The notes: generated by a model not told the origin, from the letters alone. Shown: positions 25,153-33,991, numbered from the stretch's first letter. The stretch: DNA of 44,942 bases from JAWWOW01 sp033851265 (GCA_033851265.1 JAWWOW010000017.1:1-44942); one strand, 5' to 3'. Program-made: numbers and translations.

Positions 25153-26163
25153 TCACCGGTCGGTGGTTAGTGCCGACCATTCGGCCAGCAATTCTTGTTC
25201 GCGAGTGCGGTCCATACCCACCGGCGGTCGGTCGGCGCGCGTTGGCGGGCGAGGCGCGCTTTGCATCCATGCCCAGGTGTCGGCCACGGTCTCCGCGATG
25301 GGCCGGCATATCAAGCCTGCGTTGACCGCGCGCGAGACATCACCGCAGTGCATCGAAAAGATCTCGCTGTCGGGGGGAACCCAAATCGGTAGCTCCGTCC
25401 ACGGCTCGACCCCGCGGTCAACGAGGAACGACGGGTCCACCCAGACGAGCTCCGCACGCGAATCCGTGACCGAGACGACGTGCTCCAGCAGTTGACCCAT
25501 CGTTGTGTGCCCCGGCGGGCTCACCACGTTGTAAGGCCCGGACAGCCCTTTCTCCAGACCGTCGAGGACGAACGCCGCCAGGTCGCGTGCATCGACGTAC
25601 TGCAGCGGCAGATCAATGGGACCGGGGGCCAGCATGCGACCCCCCTCTGCTGCACGCCGGAGATACCACGGCAGTCGATCGATGTCCTCGCGCGGTCCCA
25701 GGATCAAGCCCGCACGCGCGTGCAGAACCCGATCAAGGCCGAGCTCGCGTTCCAGCGCCATCTCCGCGCCGCGCTTGTCGGCGGAGTAGTCCGTCGCGCC
25801 TGCATCCGGGTCGGCATCGACGAGCGGCACAGTCTCGTCCGCTCCGATCGCCAACGGCCACGCGTAGACGGATCGACTAGACACATAGGCATAGCGGTCG
25901 ACTCGATCGGCGAGCACTCGTGCCGCATCGCGTACGACGGACGGCGCACTTGACCACGTGTCCACGACGTAGTCCCAGCGACGGCCATCGAGTATCGCCA
26001 TGCCGGACTCAACCGTGCGGTCCCCGTGAAGCACCTCGACACCGGCAGGAGCTGCACCCGTTGTACCGCGATGGAGAATCGTGATCTCCCAGCCGCGGGC
26101 TATCGCATCCGCCACAAATGCTGCACCCACAAAGCGGGTCCCGCCGAGCACCAGAAGTCGCAT
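25153..26163 (-). CDS. NAD-dependent epimerase/dehydratase-family protein
   Basis: The 336-residue extended SDR starts MRLLVLGGTRFVGAAFVADA, with the cofactor loop GGTRFVG. YAYVSSRSVYAW and TDYSADKRGAEMALE carry the Ser and the Tyr-x-x-x-Lys region, with YSADK as the active pair. Later, RAGLILGPREDIDRLPWYLRR and LQYVDARDLAAFVLDGLEKG match reductases related to isoflavone reductase and to RNA-binding CSP41-like proteins. The substrate is probably a nucleotide sugar or a small ketone, but this is not visible. The gene stands alone, next to the protease gene that diverges from it. Confidence 0.82.
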   Translation of the reverse strand: MRLLVLGGTRFVGAAFVADAIARGWEITILHRGTTGAAPAGVEVLHGDRTVESGMAILDGRRWDYVVDTWSSAPSVVRDAARVLADRVDRYAYVSSRSVYAWPLAIGADETVPLVDADPDAGATDYSADKRGAEMALERELGLDRVLHARAGLILGPREDIDRLPWYLRRAAEGGRMLAPGPIDLPLQYVDARDLAAFVLDGLEKGLSGPYNVVSPPGHTTMGQLLEHVVSVTDSRAELVWVDPSFLVDRGVEPWTELPIWVPPDSEIFSMHCGDVSRAVNAGLICRPIAETVADTWAWMQSAPRPPTRADRPPVGMDRTREQELLAEWSALTTDR

Positions 26164-26301
26164 GCGCACACGCTAAGCGCCAGTGCGCCGCACGCGCTGC
26201 CCGTGACACGAGAGGTTCCTGTGCCGGTACGGCGCGACGCTTCCGCCGCCCAGTCCAGACCACGAACAGACCCAGGGGTTCACAAGCAGTGAGCGCGCGC
26301 C

Positions 26302-26307
26302 TAGGGT
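26302..26307 (+). promoter_or_regulatory. Candidate -10 (TAGGGT) of the S8 protease gene
   Basis: TAGGGT lies 37 nt before the ATG at 26345. Unlike the leaderless examples here, the mRNA would have a leader with a strong AAAGGAG ribosome site (26333-26339). Confidence 0.4.
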
Positions 26308-26344
26308 CGCCTGCGTCCGTCGCATTTGTCACAAAGGAGTGGAT

Positions 26345-28075
26345 ATGCGCAAAGCGAAAATCCTCGGACTGGTCGCCGCATCCTCGACGGTGCTCGCCAG
26401 TTTCGCGGTCGGCCTCGGCACGCCTGTCGTTGCCAATGCAGGCGGTAGCCAGACCGGCGACTACGTCGTGCTCTACAAGGCCGGCGTCAATCCCGCTGTT
26501 GCCCGCGCCGCCATCACCAAGGCCGGCGGCACGATCCGCCAGGAGCACGCGAAGATCGGGTACGCCGTCGTTCGCAGCTCCAACCCGTCGTTCGTCACCT
26601 CGATCAACAACTCATCGGCGCTAGTGGGCGCCGCCCGCGACCGGGTTATCGGCAGAGCGCCGGGCCGCGCCCAGCACTCCTCGGCAAACATCGAGCGGTT
26701 GACGAAGGAACGGCAGGCCAGTCACGGTGCCAAGGCATCGGCGCCGTCTGCGCGCAACACCTCAACGGCCCAAGCCTCCGCGAGTGCTTCCGCCCCTGCG
26801 CCCGAGCCGCTGGCAAACCGGCAGTGGGACATGCGCCAGATCGGTGCAACGTCTGCCGGGTCCTACTCACACGACCAGGGCAGTCACCAGGTGCTTGTCG
26901 GGGTCATCGACACCGGCATCCAGGGTGCGCATCCCGACATCAAGCCCAACTTCAACGCAGCCCTGAGCCACAACTTCGTGACGGACATCGAGTCGATCGA
27001 CGGCCCGTGCGAGGTGGCCAGCTGTGTGGACCCGGCCGATCAGGACGATGACGGCCACGGCACCCATGTCGCCAGCACAATCGGCTCGCCCATCAACGGG
27101 CTGGGGATCGCCGGCGTTGCGCCCAACGTCAGTCTCGTCAACATTCGAGCTGGTCAGGACTCCGGCTACTTCTTCCTCCAGCCGACCCTGAACGCACTCG
27201 AATACGCCGGTGACATCGGTGTCGACGTCGTCAACATGAGTTTCTTCACCGACCCCTGGCTGTTCAACTGCCTCGACAATCCCGCCGACTCACAGGCGGA
27301 GCAGACCGAGCAGCGCGTCATCCGCGAGGCGACCCAGCGGTCACTGAACTACGCCAGTAGCCACGGCGTGTTGCCGGTTGCGGCCTTGGGCAACGAGGCA
27401 ACTGACCTCGGCAACCCCACCACCGACGACACCAGCCCGGACTTCCCGCCAGGCACGGAGAAGCACCGCGACGTGAACAACTCATGCATCACGGTGCCGA
27501 CCGAGTCCAATGAGGTCGTCTCGGTGAGTTCCACCGGTCCGACCACTCGCAAGGCCTACTACTCCAACTACGGTCAGGAGCAGACCAACATCGCAGCTCC
27601 TGGCGGCGACGCATATGACAGCCCCGACGAGACTCTCAACGAGCGCAACCTGGTGCTTGCGGCCTACCCGAAGCGCCTGGCAGTGCTCAACGGCGAGCTC
27701 GACGCCAATGGGATCCCGAACACCCCGTTCGTGGTCCGCGACTGCCAGCACAAGACCTGCGCTTACTACCAGTACCTGCAGGGGACGTCGATGGCCGCTC
27801 CGCACGCCGTCGGTGTCGCAGCACTCATCGTGAGTGCGATCGGTACGCCGGACGCAACGAACGGTGGGCTGACGCTGAATCCACACGACACGTTCGCGCA
27901 GATGAAGGCGACTGCGGTACCGCATGCCTGCCCGAGTCCGCGGCTGTACCACTACCACCGCATCCGCACTGACGGGACGATCGGCGAGGACGACCACTAC
28001 TGCGCCGGTGGAACTACCAACAACGGTTTCTACGGCCCCGGCATCGTCAACGCCAACAACGCATCACTGCTCTAG
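26345..28075 (+). CDS. Secreted S8-family (subtilisin-like) serine protease
   Basis: The 576-residue protein has a signal peptide (MRKAKILGLVAASSTVLASF) ending near residue 32. Residues 35-115 form an inhibitor-I9-like propeptide (DYVVLYKAGVNPAVARAAIT, GYAVVRSS). An Ala/Ser/Pro-rich linker follows. The catalytic Asp189 is in GVIDTGIQGAHPDI, His238 in DDDGHGTHVAS and Ser482 in GTSMAAPHAVGVAALI. It should be an extracellular protease made as an inactive precursor. The start at 26345 has the best ribosome-site spacing; a GTG two codons upstream is in frame. Confidence 0.92.
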   Translation: MRKAKILGLVAASSTVLASFAVGLGTPVVANAGGSQTGDYVVLYKAGVNPAVARAAITKAGGTIRQEHAKIGYAVVRSSNPSFVTSINNSSALVGAARDRVIGRAPGRAQHSSANIERLTKERQASHGAKASAPSARNTSTAQASASASAPAPEPLANRQWDMRQIGATSAGSYSHDQGSHQVLVGVIDTGIQGAHPDIKPNFNAALSHNFVTDIESIDGPCEVASCVDPADQDDDGHGTHVASTIGSPINGLGIAGVAPNVSLVNIRAGQDSGYFFLQPTLNALEYAGDIGVDVVNMSFFTDPWLFNCLDNPADSQAEQTEQRVIREATQRSLNYASSHGVLPVAALGNEATDLGNPTTDDTSPDFPPGTEKHRDVNNSCITVPTESNEVVSVSSTGPTTRKAYYSNYGQEQTNIAAPGGDAYDSPDETLNERNLVLAAYPKRLAVLNGELDANGIPNTPFVVRDCQHKTCAYYQYLQGTSMAAPHAVGVAALIVSAIGTPDATNGGLTLNPHDTFAQMKATAVPHACPSPRLYHYHRIRTDGTIGEDDHYCAGGTTNNGFYGPGIVNANNASLL

Positions 28076-28118
28076 AACGCCGCCTTATCGAGAGCAGAGC
28101 GCCGGTCGCGCGCACGGG

Positions 28119-29297
28119 TTAGGGCAACGTGCCTGTGCGCGCGACTTCGGCGTACCAGCTGGCCGACGGCTTGGGAGTGCGTTCGAACGTCGACCGATCG
28201 ACGGCAACGAGCCCGAACGTCGGCCCATAACCGTGGCTCCACTCGAAATTGTCGAGCAAGCTCCAGTGCAGGTAGCCCCGCACGTCGATGTCGTCGGCTA
28301 GGCAGCGGGCCAAGCCCGTCAACGCACCACGCGTGTACTCAATCCGTTGTGCGTCGTCGCCTGTGCCGATCCCGTTCTCCGTCACCATCAGCGGCACCGA
28401 GCCGCCGGTCCGCGCCCACGCGTAGCGAACTGTCGCCTCGAGAGCGTCGGGATAGACCTCGTAGCCAAGCTGCGTCATCGCCGCGCCGGCCGGCGGTGCC
28501 ACCGGTCCAGCCGCGCCCATCAGCAGCCGCGTGTACGTCTGCACACCGAGCAGGTGATCCGAACGCGCCAGGTCTAGGAACGGATCGTCCATCAGCCCGC
28601 GCATGCCGGCGACGGCGTCTTCGCCACCGGGCTCGGCCTGCCAGTCGAGCATCGCGAGGGTGAGTCCGGCCTGCGCACCTGGTGCCACGGCGCGGATCGC
28701 TGCCATCCCGGCCGTGTGCGCGGCGCGCATGCGTTCCATCACGGAGGACGCCAGGCCGACATCCTTCTTCCCCGGGACGAACTCCCCGAGCATCCAACCC
28801 ATCAGGGCCATCGCGTTGGGCTCGTTCAACGTGAAGAACACATCGACGACATCAGCGAGCCCGGCAACCGCCGACTCGACGTAGGTCGCAAACCGCTCGA
28901 CGATGCGGTCGTCCTCCCAGCCGCCCTCGGTCACCGCCCACCGCGGTGTTGTGAAGTGATGCAACGTCACCATCGGCTCGATGCCACGTTCGCGGCAGGC
29001 TTCGGCGATCGCGCGGTAGTGCAGCAGCGCGTCGTGGTTCCACTCCCCCGGAGCCGGCTGGATGCGACTCCATTCGAGGGAGAAGCGGTACGTCGAGAGC
29101 CCCATGTCAGCGACGAGTGCGACGTCCTCCGGCCATCGATGCCAGGAGTCGCAGGCGTCACCCGACGGCTCCGCGACACCGGATCCGGGGGCGTGCTCGA
29201 AGTCCCACCAGTCGTTGTTGTCGTTGCCGCCCTCGATCTGGTGCGCCGCCGTCGCGGTTCCCCAGACAAAGGACTCCGGAAACACTCGCTCACCCAT
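28119..29297 (-). CDS. Glycoside hydrolase family 1 (beta-glucosidase type)
   Basis: The 392-residue TIM barrel begins MGERVFPESFVWGTATAAHQ, the standard GH1 N-terminus. The acid/base Glu159 is in FFTLNEPNA and the nucleophile Glu307 in LMVTENGIG. The C-terminal YLHWSLLDNFEWSHGYGPTFG is the sugar-binding aglycone loop of the family. It is shorter than the usual 430-480 residues but all catalytic parts are present. No signal peptide is seen, so it acts in the cytoplasm on beta-glycosides. It diverges from the acyl-CoA synthetase gene, with an inverted-repeat element between them. Confidence 0.9.
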   Translation of the reverse strand: MGERVFPESFVWGTATAAHQIEGGNDNNDWWDFEHAPGSGVAEPSGDACDSWHRWPEDVALVADMGLSTYRFSLEWSRIQPAPGEWNHDALLHYRAIAEACRERGIEPMVTLHHFTTPRWAVTEGGWEDDRIVERFATYVESAVAGLADVVDVFFTLNEPNAMALMGWMLGEFVPGKKDVGLASSVMERMRAAHTAGMAAIRAVAPGAQAGLTLAMLDWQAEPGGEDAVAGMRGLMDDPFLDLARSDHLLGVQTYTRLLMGAAGPVAPPAGAAMTQLGYEVYPDALEATVRYAWARTGGSVPLMVTENGIGTGDDAQRIEYTRGALTGLARCLADDIDVRGYLHWSLLDNFEWSHGYGPTFGLVAVDRSTFERTPKPSASWYAEVARTGTLP

Positions 29298-29310
29298 AGC
29301 CCCGCGACGC

Positions 29311-29376
29311 TACTGGGTGACCTTTCAGCCGGCGGACCGCTCCAGTGGTGGGTTGCCGACGGTTAACTCACCCAGC
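29311..29376. repeat. Intergenic inverted-repeat element, copy 2
   Basis: CTGGGTGA (29313-29320) and TCACCCAG (29368-29375) are inverted arms around 47 bases. This matches copy 1 at 14410-14476 in length, arm sequence and the inner CCG-CGGTTA segment. It lies between the divergent GH1 and acyl-CoA synthetase genes, just upstream of the -10 of the latter. Confidence 0.55.
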
Positions 29377-29389
29377 GCGCGGCGCTGGC

Positions 29390-29411
29390 TAGTATGACGC
29401 GCGTGTCAGGG
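29390..29411 (+). promoter_or_regulatory. Promoter -10 (TAGTAT) overlapped by palindromic operator, copy 4
   Basis: TAGTAT (29390-29395) is a good -10. It overlaps ATGACGCGCGTGTCAGGG (29394-29411), the fourth member of the operator family, with one mismatch to the CTGACG half and an exact TGTCAGGG half. A protein bound here would block the promoter of the acyl-CoA synthetase operon. The ribosome site GGAGG follows at 29423-29427. Confidence 0.62.
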
Positions 29412-29428
29412 AACGATGGAGGCCGGAG

Positions 29429-31564
29429 GTGACCACACCCGTCGGCCGCAAGCGTGACGTGAGCGGGCGACCGACCGCGCTGCGCCACGTCGACTTCGAT
29501 CCGTTCTTCGAGCCCAAGACGGTCGCCGTCATCGGCGCGAGTGACACCCCGCACCGTCCCAACACCATGATGTGGCGCAAGCTGCGCGAGAAGGTCGAGG
29601 CGGGGGGCGCCACCGTCTATCCGGTGCACCCGACGAAGACCGAGATCGACGGGGTGCCGGCGTACACCTCGATCGCCGAGGTCCCGGGCGACGAGCCGCT
29701 CGACCTCACTGTGGTCCTGGTCGGTGATGCGCTGTCGGTGATGCCCGACGTCATCCGGCGCGGCAGTCGCTTCGCCGTGGTGTTCGCCGCAGACTTCGCC
29801 GAGACCGGGCCGGAGGGTGAGCAGCGACAGCGCGAGCTCGAAGGCATGGTCGTGGGCAGCAACACTCGCTTGCTCGGTCCCAACACCAACATGAACGCCT
29901 TCGAGTTCTTCAACACCGGCTTGCCCGGGCGCGCAATCGCGCTCATCACCCAGTCGGGTCACCAAGGGCGTCCGGTCTTTCAGGGCCAGGAGATCGGCAT
30001 CCGGCTCTCGCACTGGGCGCCCGTCGGCAACGAGGTCGACCTCGAGTTCGCCGACTTCGCTTCGTGGTTCGCCGACCAGGCCGACGTCGGGGTCATCGCG
30101 ACGTACGTCGAAGGCTTCAAGGACGGCCGCACGCTGCAGCTCGCGCTCGACCACTGTGCCCAGCAGCGAGTGCCGATCGTCGCCGTCAAGGTCGGCCGCA
30201 CCGAGCAGGGCGAGTCCATGGCCAAGGCGCACACCGGCCACCTGACCGGACAGGATGCCGTCGTCGACGCGGTCTTCCGGCAGTACGGCGTGACTCGTGT
30301 CGACGGGCTCGATGAGCTGCTCGACGTGTCCGCAACCTTCGCGCGCACCCCCCCGCCCACGGGCAATGGGGTTGCCATCTACTCGATCTCCGGTGGCACC
30401 GGCGCGCACATGGCCGACATGGCGGCCGCCGCGGGGTTGAACCTCGTCGAACTGCAGCCCGAGACGCAGCGACAGCTGCGCGAACACATCCCCGGCTACT
30501 TGCGCGTGTCGAACCCCATCGACTCCGGTGGCGCGCCGTCCGGCGATCAACGCGGCAAGCCGATCCTGGACGCGATCCTCGGTGACCCGGGGGTCGCCGC
30601 GGTGATCTGCCCGATCACCGGCGCGGGCTCGATGGCCAACCGGCTTGCGAAGGACCTTGTCGTCAAGGCCGAAGAGCATGGCAAGCCGGTCTTCGTGGTC
30701 TGGGGCTCCCCCGTCGGCACCGAGGTCGCCTACACCGAGATCCTGCTGCCGAGTCCGCTCCCGGTGTTTCGCTCGTTCGCCAACTGCGTGACCGCGGTGA
30801 AGGCCTACTTCGACTATCACGAGTTCGCGGCGCGTTATCGCTCGCCGTTCACGACGATCCCGGTCGAGCCGTCGCCCGCCGCGGACCGGGTGCGTTCGTT
30901 GTTGCAGCCAGGGTCAGCGCTCTCGGAGCACGCCAGCAAGCAGGTGCTCGCGGCGTACGGCATCCCGGTCACCGACGACGTACTGGCAACGACGGCTGCC
31001 GAAGTGACCAAGGCAGCTGCCGCACTCACCACGCCGGCCGTGCTGAAGGTCTGCTCGCCCGACCTGCTGCACAAGTCCGACCTCGGGCTCGTTCGCGTCG
31101 GGTTGCACACTCCGGCCGAGGTCGAGTCGGCGTACGACGAACTGCTCGCCGCAGCACGCCAGGCGGAACCCGAAGCGCGCATCGAAGGCGTGCTCGTCAG
31201 CCCGCTGGTCGACCACAGTGTCGAGATGGTCATCGGCGTCAGCAGCGATCCGCTCTTCGGGCCGGTCGTGATGGTGGGCTTGGGCGGCGTCCATGTCGAG
31301 GTGCTCGGCGACGTGACGCACCGCGTGCCACCGTTCGACCCGGCCGAGGCGCGGCGCATGCTCGGCGAGCTTCGTGCAGCCAAACTCTTCGATGGTGTCC
31401 GCGGTCAGCCGCCGGTCGACAGGGAGGCGATCGTGGATGTGCTCATGAAGGTTCAGCGCCTCGCCCTCGACCTCGCCGATACGGTGTCAGAGCTGGATAT
31501 CAATCCACTGGCGGTCGGGCCGACCGGCGCCGTGGCCCTCGACGCGCTGGTGGTGTGCAGGTGA
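29429..31564 (+). CDS. ADP-forming acyl-CoA synthetase (acetate-CoA ligase family, fused alpha-beta)
   Basis: The 711-residue protein begins with GTG after a GGAGG site. Residues 25-130 form the CoA-binding Rossmann domain (VAVIGASDTPHRPNTMMWRK). The succinyl-CoA-synthetase-like middle part includes IALITQSGHQG and IYSISGGTGAHMADMAAAAG. The C-terminal ATP-grasp domain contains VLKVCSPDLLHKSDLGLVRV and SELDINPLAVGP. The family makes acyl-CoA with release of ADP and phosphate. In SGHQG the usual SG-H phosphohistidine loop region is present, although I cannot confirm the exact phospho-His by eye. Its stop overlaps the next gene (GTGA). Confidence 0.87.
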   Translation: MTTPVGRKRDVSGRPTALRHVDFDPFFEPKTVAVIGASDTPHRPNTMMWRKLREKVEAGGATVYPVHPTKTEIDGVPAYTSIAEVPGDEPLDLTVVLVGDALSVMPDVIRRGSRFAVVFAADFAETGPEGEQRQRELEGMVVGSNTRLLGPNTNMNAFEFFNTGLPGRAIALITQSGHQGRPVFQGQEIGIRLSHWAPVGNEVDLEFADFASWFADQADVGVIATYVEGFKDGRTLQLALDHCAQQRVPIVAVKVGRTEQGESMAKAHTGHLTGQDAVVDAVFRQYGVTRVDGLDELLDVSATFARTPPPTGNGVAIYSISGGTGAHMADMAAAAGLNLVELQPETQRQLREHIPGYLRVSNPIDSGGAPSGDQRGKPILDAILGDPGVAAVICPITGAGSMANRLAKDLVVKAEEHGKPVFVVWGSPVGTEVAYTEILLPSPLPVFRSFANCVTAVKAYFDYHEFAARYRSPFTTIPVEPSPAADRVRSLLQPGSALSEHASKQVLAAYGIPVTDDVLATTAAEVTKAAAALTTPAVLKVCSPDLLHKSDLGLVRVGLHTPAEVESAYDELLAAARQAEPEARIEGVLVSPLVDHSVEMVIGVSSDPLFGPVVMVGLGGVHVEVLGDVTHRVPPFDPAEARRMLGELRAAKLFDGVRGQPPVDREAIVDVLMKVQRLALDLADTVSELDINPLAVGPTGAVALDALVVCR

Positions 31565-32382
31565 CCGAAGGAAGCGATGAGCTGCTCGTCGAGCTCGACG
31601 ACGGTGTGCTGAAGCTCACCATCAACCGGCCGGATGCACGCAACGCACTGACCTACGACCTCCGCCAAGAGCTTGTCGCGCAGTTCCAGCGCGCGGATGC
31701 GGACCTTGCCGTCCGCTGCGTCGTGCTCACCGCTGCCGGTGACAAAGCGTTCTGCACCGGTGCCGACCTACGTTCGCGTCCACCCTCACATCCGAAGCCA
31801 GAAGGCGCACCGGAGCGCGCGACGGGCGATGTGTCACGGATGATCGCTACGGGCTGGCAACGCGTCATCGCCTCGATTATGGACTGCTCGAAACCTGTCG
31901 TCGGCGGCGTCAACGGCACTGCCGCCGGTGGTGGATTGCATCTTGCACTTGCCTGCGACTTGGTCATCGCGGCGGATAACGCGCGGTTCATTTCGGTCTT
32001 CGTACGCCGCGGAATCGCACCCGATGCCGGTGGCGCCTACATCCTGCCGCGACTCGTCGGGCTCCAGAAGGCGAAGGAGATCTGCTTCTTCGGTGACGAC
32101 ATCGCCGCCGCCGACGCGGAGCGAATGGGTCTGATCAATCGCGTCGTGCCGTCGGCGGATCTCGACAAGACCGTGATGGAGTGGGCTCGCCGACTCGCTA
32201 GTGGTCCGACCGTCGCCATTGGCACCGCCAAGCGATTGCTCAACGCGTCGTTTGACTCCTCGCGCGAGCAGGCGTTCTCCGATGAGGCGTGGGGGCAGGA
32301 GATCGTCAACAGCTCCGCCGACTCCACCGAGGGCATGAAGTCGTTCGTGGAACGTCGCGATGCGGAGTTCAAGGGCTGGTGA
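31561..32382 (+). CDS. Enoyl-CoA hydratase/isomerase-family protein
   Basis: The 273-residue crotonase starts at the GTG that overlaps the upstream stop; a GTG two codons earlier is in frame. VLTAAGDKAFCTGADLRSRP is the first oxyanion-hole segment. KPVVGGVNGTAAGGGLHLALACDLVIAADNARF is the second, and GIAPDAGGAYILPRLVGLQKAKEICFFGDDI holds the position of the catalytic Glu. That Glu is replaced by Asp or another residue here (APDAGG instead of the usual PExG), so the reaction may be isomerisation or C-C cleavage rather than hydration (inference). It is coupled to the genes on both sides. Confidence 0.88.
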   Translation: MTEGSDELLVELDDGVLKLTINRPDARNALTYDLRQELVAQFQRADADLAVRCVVLTAAGDKAFCTGADLRSRPPSHPKPEGAPERATGDVSRMIATGWQRVIASIMDCSKPVVGGVNGTAAGGGLHLALACDLVIAADNARFISVFVRRGIAPDAGGAYILPRLVGLQKAKEICFFGDDIAAADAERMGLINRVVPSADLDKTVMEWARRLASGPTVAIGTAKRLLNASFDSSREQAFSDEAWGQEIVNSSADSTEGMKSFVERRDAEFKGW

Positions 32383-33545
32383 CGCACCCCCTGCGGGACA
32401 GAACAGCTGTCGCCGGCATCGGTCAGACGGCGTTCGCCAAGTCGTTGCCCGAAACCGAGACCCGGATGGCTGTCACCGCCATCAAGGCGGCGCTTGACGA
32501 CGCTGGCATCGATGCAAGCGAGGTCGACGGGCTCGCGTCGTACACCCTCGAACGTGACGTCGAGGTCGAGGTCGCCAAGAACCTCGGCCTCGGCGACATC
32601 ACGTGGTTCTCGCAGATCGGGTACGGCGGCGGCGCCGGCTGCGGTGTCGTCGGACAGGCGGCGATGGCCGTGGCAACCGGGCAGTGCTCGGTCGCGGTGG
32701 CGTGGCGTTCGCGCAAGCGTGGGTCGGCCGCGAGCCGGCCCTGGGCGCAAGTGGCCGACCGCCTGCCCGGAGCAATGCAGTGGACACGGCCCGTTGGCCT
32801 GCTCCGTCCGGTCGACGAGATCGCCATGCTGACCCGTCGTTACATGCATGAGTACGGCGGAACGCGTGACCACTTGGCAAATGTGGCATTGGCGGTCAGG
32901 GCACACGCGAACCGCAACCCCGCGGCGTTGATGTACGAAAAGAAAATGACGCGCGAGGACTACCTGAATGCGCGCTGGGTGTCCGAGCCGTTGTGCCTCT
33001 ACGACAACTGCCTCGAGACCGACGGCGCGGTCGCGGTCGTCGTTGTCTCGGCAGAGCGCGCGCCTGACTTGCCCCGCCCGCCGGCGTACATCCATGCGTT
33101 TGCCCAGGGCATCAACGCGCAGCACCAGACGATGACCAACTTCTACCGCGATGATCCGCTGGCCGGACCGGCGTGGGCATGTGCGCCGGCGTTGTGGCGC
33201 AACGCGTCCGTCGGACCAGACGACGTGAAGGTCGCGCAGCTCTACGACGCTTTCTCACCACTGATCATCCTGTCGCTCGAAGGCTACGGATTCTGCAAGC
33301 GCGGCGAAGGTGGACCGTTCACCGACGACGGCGGCATCGAGCTCGGCGGCCGGCTGCCGGTGAACACCAGTGGCGGCGGCATGAGCGAGGCATACGTGCA
33401 CGGCTTCAACCTGATCGCCGAAGGTGTGCGGCAGATCCGCGGCGACTCGACCGCCCAGGTCGCTGGGGCCGACGTCTCGTTAGTGACATCCGGCGAAGGC
33501 GTGCCGACGTCCGCCATCTTGTTCACGAAAGAACCCGTCTCATGA
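32379..33545 (+). CDS. SCP-x/lipid-transfer-type thiolase (possible Ltp2-like aldolase)
   Basis: The 388-residue thiolase-fold protein starts GTG in a GTGA overlap. TAVAGIGQTAFAKSLPETET is the usual opening of the lipid-transfer/SCP-x branch. IGYGGGAGCGVVGQAAMAVATGQCSVAV is the first active segment. QLYDAFSPLIILSLEGYGFC and VNTSGGGMSEAYVHGFNLIA are the later ones. The final segment lacks the GHP of true thiolases, as in members that act as CoA-linked aldolases (for example sterol Ltp2). It is followed by a DUF35 gene, the partner of such enzymes. I infer cleavage of a side-chain acyl-CoA. Confidence 0.85.
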   Translation: MTHPLRDRTAVAGIGQTAFAKSLPETETRMAVTAIKAALDDAGIDASEVDGLASYTLERDVEVEVAKNLGLGDITWFSQIGYGGGAGCGVVGQAAMAVATGQCSVAVAWRSRKRGSAASRPWAQVADRLPGAMQWTRPVGLLRPVDEIAMLTRRYMHEYGGTRDHLANVALAVRAHANRNPAALMYEKKMTREDYLNARWVSEPLCLYDNCLETDGAVAVVVVSAERAPDLPRPPAYIHAFAQGINAQHQTMTNFYRDDPLAGPAWACAPALWRNASVGPDDVKVAQLYDAFSPLIILSLEGYGFCKRGEGGPFTDDGGIELGGRLPVNTSGGGMSEAYVHGFNLIAEGVRQIRGDSTAQVAGADVSLVTSGEGVPTSAILFTKEPVS

Positions 33546-33991
33546 GCCCAACCGGAATGATTGAGGGCCAGCCGCTGCCGGAGCTCGACGCCGACACCGC
33601 GCCGTTTTGGGAAGCCGCGTGTCGCGGTGAGCTCGTCATCCAGGCCTGCGCGTCGTGCGGTCGATTGCGTCATCCACCGCGGCCGATGTGTCCCTACTGC
33701 CGATCACTCGAGTCCCGGTGGCAGGAGATGTCCGGCCGGGCGACGGTGTGGTCCTACGTCGTACCCCATCCCCCGTTGCTGCCGGCGTTCATGCCGCTTG
33801 CGCCGTACAACGTCTGCGTCGTGTCCCTCGACGAGGACCCGTTGATTCGGCTGGTCGGCAACCTCGTTGACCACGAGGGCGCGCCGATCAATTCCGTGGA
33901 CGCGTCGACCATCGAGATCGGCGTGCCGGTGCGTGTTGTCTTCGAGCAGGTTGCCGACGACGTCGCGTTGCCCCGATTCGTCCGCCTTTGA
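33542..33991 (+). CDS. DUF35 zinc-ribbon/OB-fold acyl-CoA-binding protein
   Basis: The 149-residue protein overlaps the thiolase stop by ATGA. It has ADTAPFWEAACRGELVIQAC and the rubredoxin-like zinc ribbon CASCGRLRHPPRPMCPYC (Cys at residues 38, 41, 52 and 55). An OB-fold follows (ATVWSYVVPHPPLLPAFMPL, YNVCVVSLDEDP). Stand-alone DUF35 proteins bind the acyl-CoA and pass it to an SCP-x-type thiolase or aldolase, as in sterol side-chain degradation. Its coupling to the 32379 gene supports a two-protein complex. Confidence 0.9.
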   Translation: MSPTGMIEGQPLPELDADTAPFWEAACRGELVIQACASCGRLRHPPRPMCPYCRSLESRWQEMSGRATVWSYVVPHPPLLPAFMPLAPYNVCVVSLDEDPLIRLVGNLVDHEGAPINSVDASTIEIGVPVRVVFEQVADDVALPRFVRL

